64,000 nucleotides of DNA from Aricia agestis. Its lineage: Eukaryota; Arthropoda; Insecta; Lepidoptera; Lycaenidae. The stretch lies in assembly GCF_905147365.1 (NCBI RefSeq), contig NC_056417.1:2998501-3062500 (forward strand), in the 5' to 3' direction. Positions 60,379 to 64,000 of this stretch are shown one piece after another. Numbering within the stretch: position 1 is the stretch's first letter; every line of letters begins with the position of its first letter. A program made the position numbers and the translations under genes. The notes under the pieces are model-generated. The model searched no databases, had not been told where the DNA came from, and worked only from the letters and a program-made list of their open reading frames with translations.

Positions 60379-61018
60379 ATCTAGTTGCTACACAAATACC
60401 ACATAGTTTAAATCAGAATTTGATTTAATGTTACAAATTGAATATCTGAAAGCTAAAATCTACATACGAAATAAACGTATGGTAGACAAGATACAAGATT
60501 TGATACATCCGAAACACCTAATAGAAAGTTAAAACGCCTATAGGTGTCCGTGGGCCCTGACAATAGGCGTGGGATTCTCATTACACCAAAAGCAACTCCA
60601 GACAATACCCCATTAGTTACATGAATTAAGTAAATTGAACTTATCGAGATGAAACATTAAACACCAGGCGTGAAGATTGATTGACGAGAAGGTTAAGTAT
60701 CATTTAATTTTTACTGCAAACAATCTTGAGCTTTGATAGACTAGATATGATGCAAACTTTATGAGTTATCCTACTCTATTACCTCATAACGCTTATCAGT
60801 ATAAGCGTGATGAGGTAATAGACAGACATCAGAAGCTAATTTGATGAAATTTAGTTTGGAGAAAGGACATGCTAAGTTTACGTGTTCCGTGACCTCAGAA
60901 GAAAGGTAAGGAAGTGGAGCTTAGTCCATTCGCAATGTCAAAAAGTTTGCTAGTTGTTTACAAAACACTAATCAGCTGATTCGTGATTTTCTAATGTTGA
61001 CCTTCTCCGTATAAGCGT

Positions 61019-61159
61019 GCGTTTCCACCTGAGTTGCGTTGCAAGAAATGTGTTTTTGAGAACCAATTGAATCGCTTCATTTGCCTGACCTCTCTAAGCG
61101 CAGCAATTCTATTGGTTCTCAAAAACACATTCCTCGCAACGCAACTCCGGTGGAAACGC
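61019..61159. mobile_element. Foldback MITE
   Basis: gcgtttccacctgagttgcg, ttgcaagaaatgtgtttttg, agaaccaattgaat at the left and attggttctcaaaaacacat, tcctcgcaacgcaactccgg, tggaaacgc at the right are mirror images. 141 bp. Confidence 0.8.
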
Positions 61160-63046
61160 AGCCTAAGGTCGGTTCCTCCTCCGTATAAAAGATTTACCGT
61201 ATCATCAGCATTTTTTGGGTATAATTACTATGATCCAAACATTAAGAGACGAGTTGTAACTCCATATTAAAGGACAAAGTTTGTAACTTGTGTAGTGGTT
61301 TGACCATACTGTCAATTTTAATCTCTTTACTTGAAATGAGGTCAATGGCCTTCTGTTTTTGTTTTTCGGCTGTCATTTAGCTCAATATGCATTACAATTA
61401 TGTATGAAGAAATACAACTACACACGATCGCTTGATTAGCGAATATGGGCCAATGCCAATCGTGTGAACGGTGAGGTCATTTCTACACCACTGAAACTTG
61501 TATACACTATACAGCCTACGATAACAATTAGTTATCTTATTAACTAAGTTTAATTTAAAGTTAATTTTAAAGTTGAACGACGTCAAACAATATTAGCAAT
61601 TTAGGTAATAAGCTAGATTAACTCGAAGGCTAAATTGAACACGGGGAAAATTCAAAATGTTGCTATAAAATATCTAAATGAATAAAATATCTGCGAAGCT
61701 TAGTTAGGAAAATATGAAGCTTTATTTTTTATATTTTAAAATGTCCCTACAGGCTTACTTAACCTTTGAATCGTCAGTGCTTTATACGGAAGCTTCTTTA
61801 GGGTATACTAAGTATCCCCTATCCTAATCTGACAGATCCGAAGACATTTCAATATGAAAAAAAAAATTAACCCACCACGTACGAAATCTGATTTCTATAC
61901 CCTGACACCTAGACACATGTTGGAAGCCAACAGGCAACACAAGCTTAATCTGACACGCTCGAGCTGCTCCCGAAATCCCCTCTTCCCCTCCCCAGCTGTT
62001 ATATATTCGGATTCTGAGGTTGACAGAAGTTTATCTATTTACTTGCATTTTTGAGTGGCTGACGTCATTAAAAGCAATTAATAACGCTGTTAAATACACA
62101 AAATACAATCAAGAAACCTGCGTAATGCTCACAACTCGGACACCAGTTGTTCACTAACCTCTGCAATGAGAAGTATTTCAGGTATGTCAGGTAACAGCTA
62201 CATTTCTAATCATCATAGCTGTTCTCTTACTGTACCTATGTAATAGTTGTCCGTGTCAAATCGCACGCACATGTCAACACTTTCAACTTTCATAGTAAAC
62301 ATCGATGTTGGAAATGCTTTGTGTTGACCACTTTCTGTAACAATCGAGAAATCCTACTGATAAAGTCAGGGCTCTTGTTTACTGTTCGTAACTGCTAACT
62401 CGTGCATGTTTCATCATTCTTTAAAGTTGTAAGCTTCAGGTAATAAAATATATATTTCGAGATGTAGCCCATGGCTTGCTTGCGCTTCAAAAAAACCGAG
62501 ACTGACTTTAAGCAAACGAATATTTTGTCTTCATACTTTACTATCTTAAGCGCCCGTTCATTATTTTTCGTTCTTTTACATGTGTTCCGTTGCTTTCAAC
62601 CTTATTTTTTGTATTTATTTGCAAAGGTAACTTTCAAAGTGCATAACTTCCGCATTTGTTAATTTTTAAGGCGTCAATTACGCCCATCCGGCATAAAAAA
62701 TGGTATCTATTTACCTCAGCGGACGTCTAAATACTGTTGTAATTTATTTAATTACTAAATGCTATTATAGCTAAAAAATCTTTAAATTTACCATTTATTT
62801 TACTTTACTAAACACTTTACAATTTGATACACTGATTTTGCTAATTTTATTTATCCAGATCCAGATTCGATCTAATCCAGATCCTATCAAACACCAAAAT
62901 AGATAATAGTTTTTTCACGTCAAACGACAAATTTGAGTTTTCAGAAATCCGAATTTTTTAAAATGTACCTTTTTGTAATTTTATGATACCGCTACGACAT
63001 TGTTACTTAAAACCAGGTTTAAATGACTATAAGATTATTATTTAGT

Positions 63047-63340
63047 TTTTTTTTTATGAAATAAGGGGGCAAACTAGCAAACGGGTCACCTGATGGAAAG
63101 CAACTTCCGTCGACCATGGGCACTAGCAGCATCAGAAGAGCTGCAGGTGCGTTGCCGGCCTTTTAAGAGGGAATAGAGGAGGGTAGGGAAGGGAATAGGG
63201 TAGGGGATTGGGCCTCCGGTAAACTCACTCACTCGGCGAAACACAGCGCAAGCGCTGTTTCACGCCGGTTTTCTGTGAGAACGTGGTATTTCTCCGGTCG
63301 AGCAGGCCCATTCGTGCCGAAGCATGGCTCTCCCACGTAG
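63047..63340 (-). mobile_element. LINE 3'-tail repeat, family A (copy 7, full)
   Basis: Complete copy in reverse orientation, ending gaagcatggctctcccacgt. Directly after it (63,350-63,372) an inverted fragment of the same terminus, cgtgggagagccatgctta, forms a short hairpin with it. Confidence 0.75.
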
Positions 63341-63889
63341 AAATATATATTCGTGGGAGAGCCATGCTTATGAGTACTATAATATTATTTAGCAGAGTCT
63401 TACTGAGTAACAAAATAAATAAAATAAATACCCGAAAATAAGAAAGTAAGGTTTGTATAATAATTTCAAGTTTTCACCCAAAACTGGTGTAACTGCATCG
63501 TACCAATTAGGCGGCTGAGTTGACTGAGTTATGACGCAATTACAATAACTCAACTGTAAACATTCATTACTTAAATAGGTAACTAAATTACAATGGGTCC
63601 CGTTACTATGGTGATTGGTGAGGGATTATGAAATTTAAAGTATATGGAACTATTTTGGATGTAAATTGTAAATTGTAACACAGCATGGTGTAAGATTCAC
63701 CTGGCTCGACTTGGGGAGGGGTTATATTTATCTTTTTTACTTCAACAATTGACTTTTGTTAGTCTGACTGAAAAGATTTTTTTTCCAACACTTTACATTT
63801 TTTTTACAACACAGAGTAAGTAACACGTTTTTAATTCTCACTTGCCAGGAAAACTTACGTCACTAGGTATAAACGAGCTTGTGATTAAG

Positions 63890-64000
63890 TCTGTATGTAT
63901 GTACTTGTAGTTCCGCGAAGTGCCGATACTAGAAAGTGGCCGCGCCCACGTCTCCGGCAGACATACATTATATACATACATACAATATACATACAGGTAC
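63890..64000. repeat. Simple repeat (TATG/ACAT units)
   Basis: Runs of tgtatgtatgta and acatacatacaatatacata at the window edge. A microsatellite without evident function. Confidence 0.6.

Larger units (their letters stand above)
51000..64000. other. Repeat-rich region without a recognisable gene
   Basis: Apart from the transposon pieces listed separately, I see AT-rich spacer with no exon-like GC-rich frames and no RNA gene. A myosin leader exon without coding could lie here unnoticed. Confidence 0.5.

Overview
The window looks like one stretch of a lepidopteran (moth or butterfly) nuclear genome. Introns and spacers are AT-rich, coding exons are short and GC-rich with GT..AG borders, and the non-coding DNA is packed with foldback MITEs, truncated non-LTR retrotransposon tails, a Tc1-type element, a hAT-type element and a tRNA-headed SINE of a kind typical of Lepidoptera. 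The order assignment is inferred from repeats and gene structure; no species can be named.

The main gene lies on the minus strand and fills about 18.3-48.2 kb. Twenty-one exons can be joined with every splice phase consistent, giving 2,287 codons still open at the 3' side. It encodes a class XV unconventional myosin (vertebrate MYO15A; Drosophila Myo10A/sisyphus). In order it has an SH3-like N-terminus, a complete motor (P-loop, switch I, switch II, acidic TEDS residue), three IQ motifs, a first MyTH4 domain, a FERM-like stretch, a long disordered proline-rich part, and the conserved segment that precedes the SH3 domain in class XV. The SH3, second MyTH4 and final FERM expected next are not seen, so the C-terminal exons probably lie beyond position 1.

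Upstream of the motor start, at 49.3-50.9 kb on the same strand, is a compact two-exon gene for a 303-residue secreted protein built of about two dozen decapeptides (PPxxPP followed by a beta-prone tetrapeptide). It has its own TATA-like promoter and poly(A) signal. I do not recognise the family. At 14.3-14.7 kb (minus) a GC-rich exon with its own ATG looks like the first coding exon of another transcript, either a separate gene or a motorless isoform.

The most unusual feature is that four exons of the myosin gene (48.1, 30.6, 28.5 and 26.5 kb) each have a degenerate copy of part of themselves just downstream in the following intron, at offsets of about 158-194 bp. In the three longer copies the differences from the live exon are biased to synonymous sites even though two of the copies now end in or contain stops.

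Region by region: 1-14 kb is repeats and spacer; 14.3-14.7 kb the orphan first exon; 14.8-18.3 kb spacer; 18.3-35.7 kb myosin exons 21 to 2; 35.8-47.7 kb the 12.4-kb first myosin intron with Tc1, hAT and LINE fragments; 47.7-48.2 kb tandem copies plus myosin exon 1; 49.3-50.9 kb the proline-rich secreted gene; 51-64 kb repeats and spacer without a recognisable gene.
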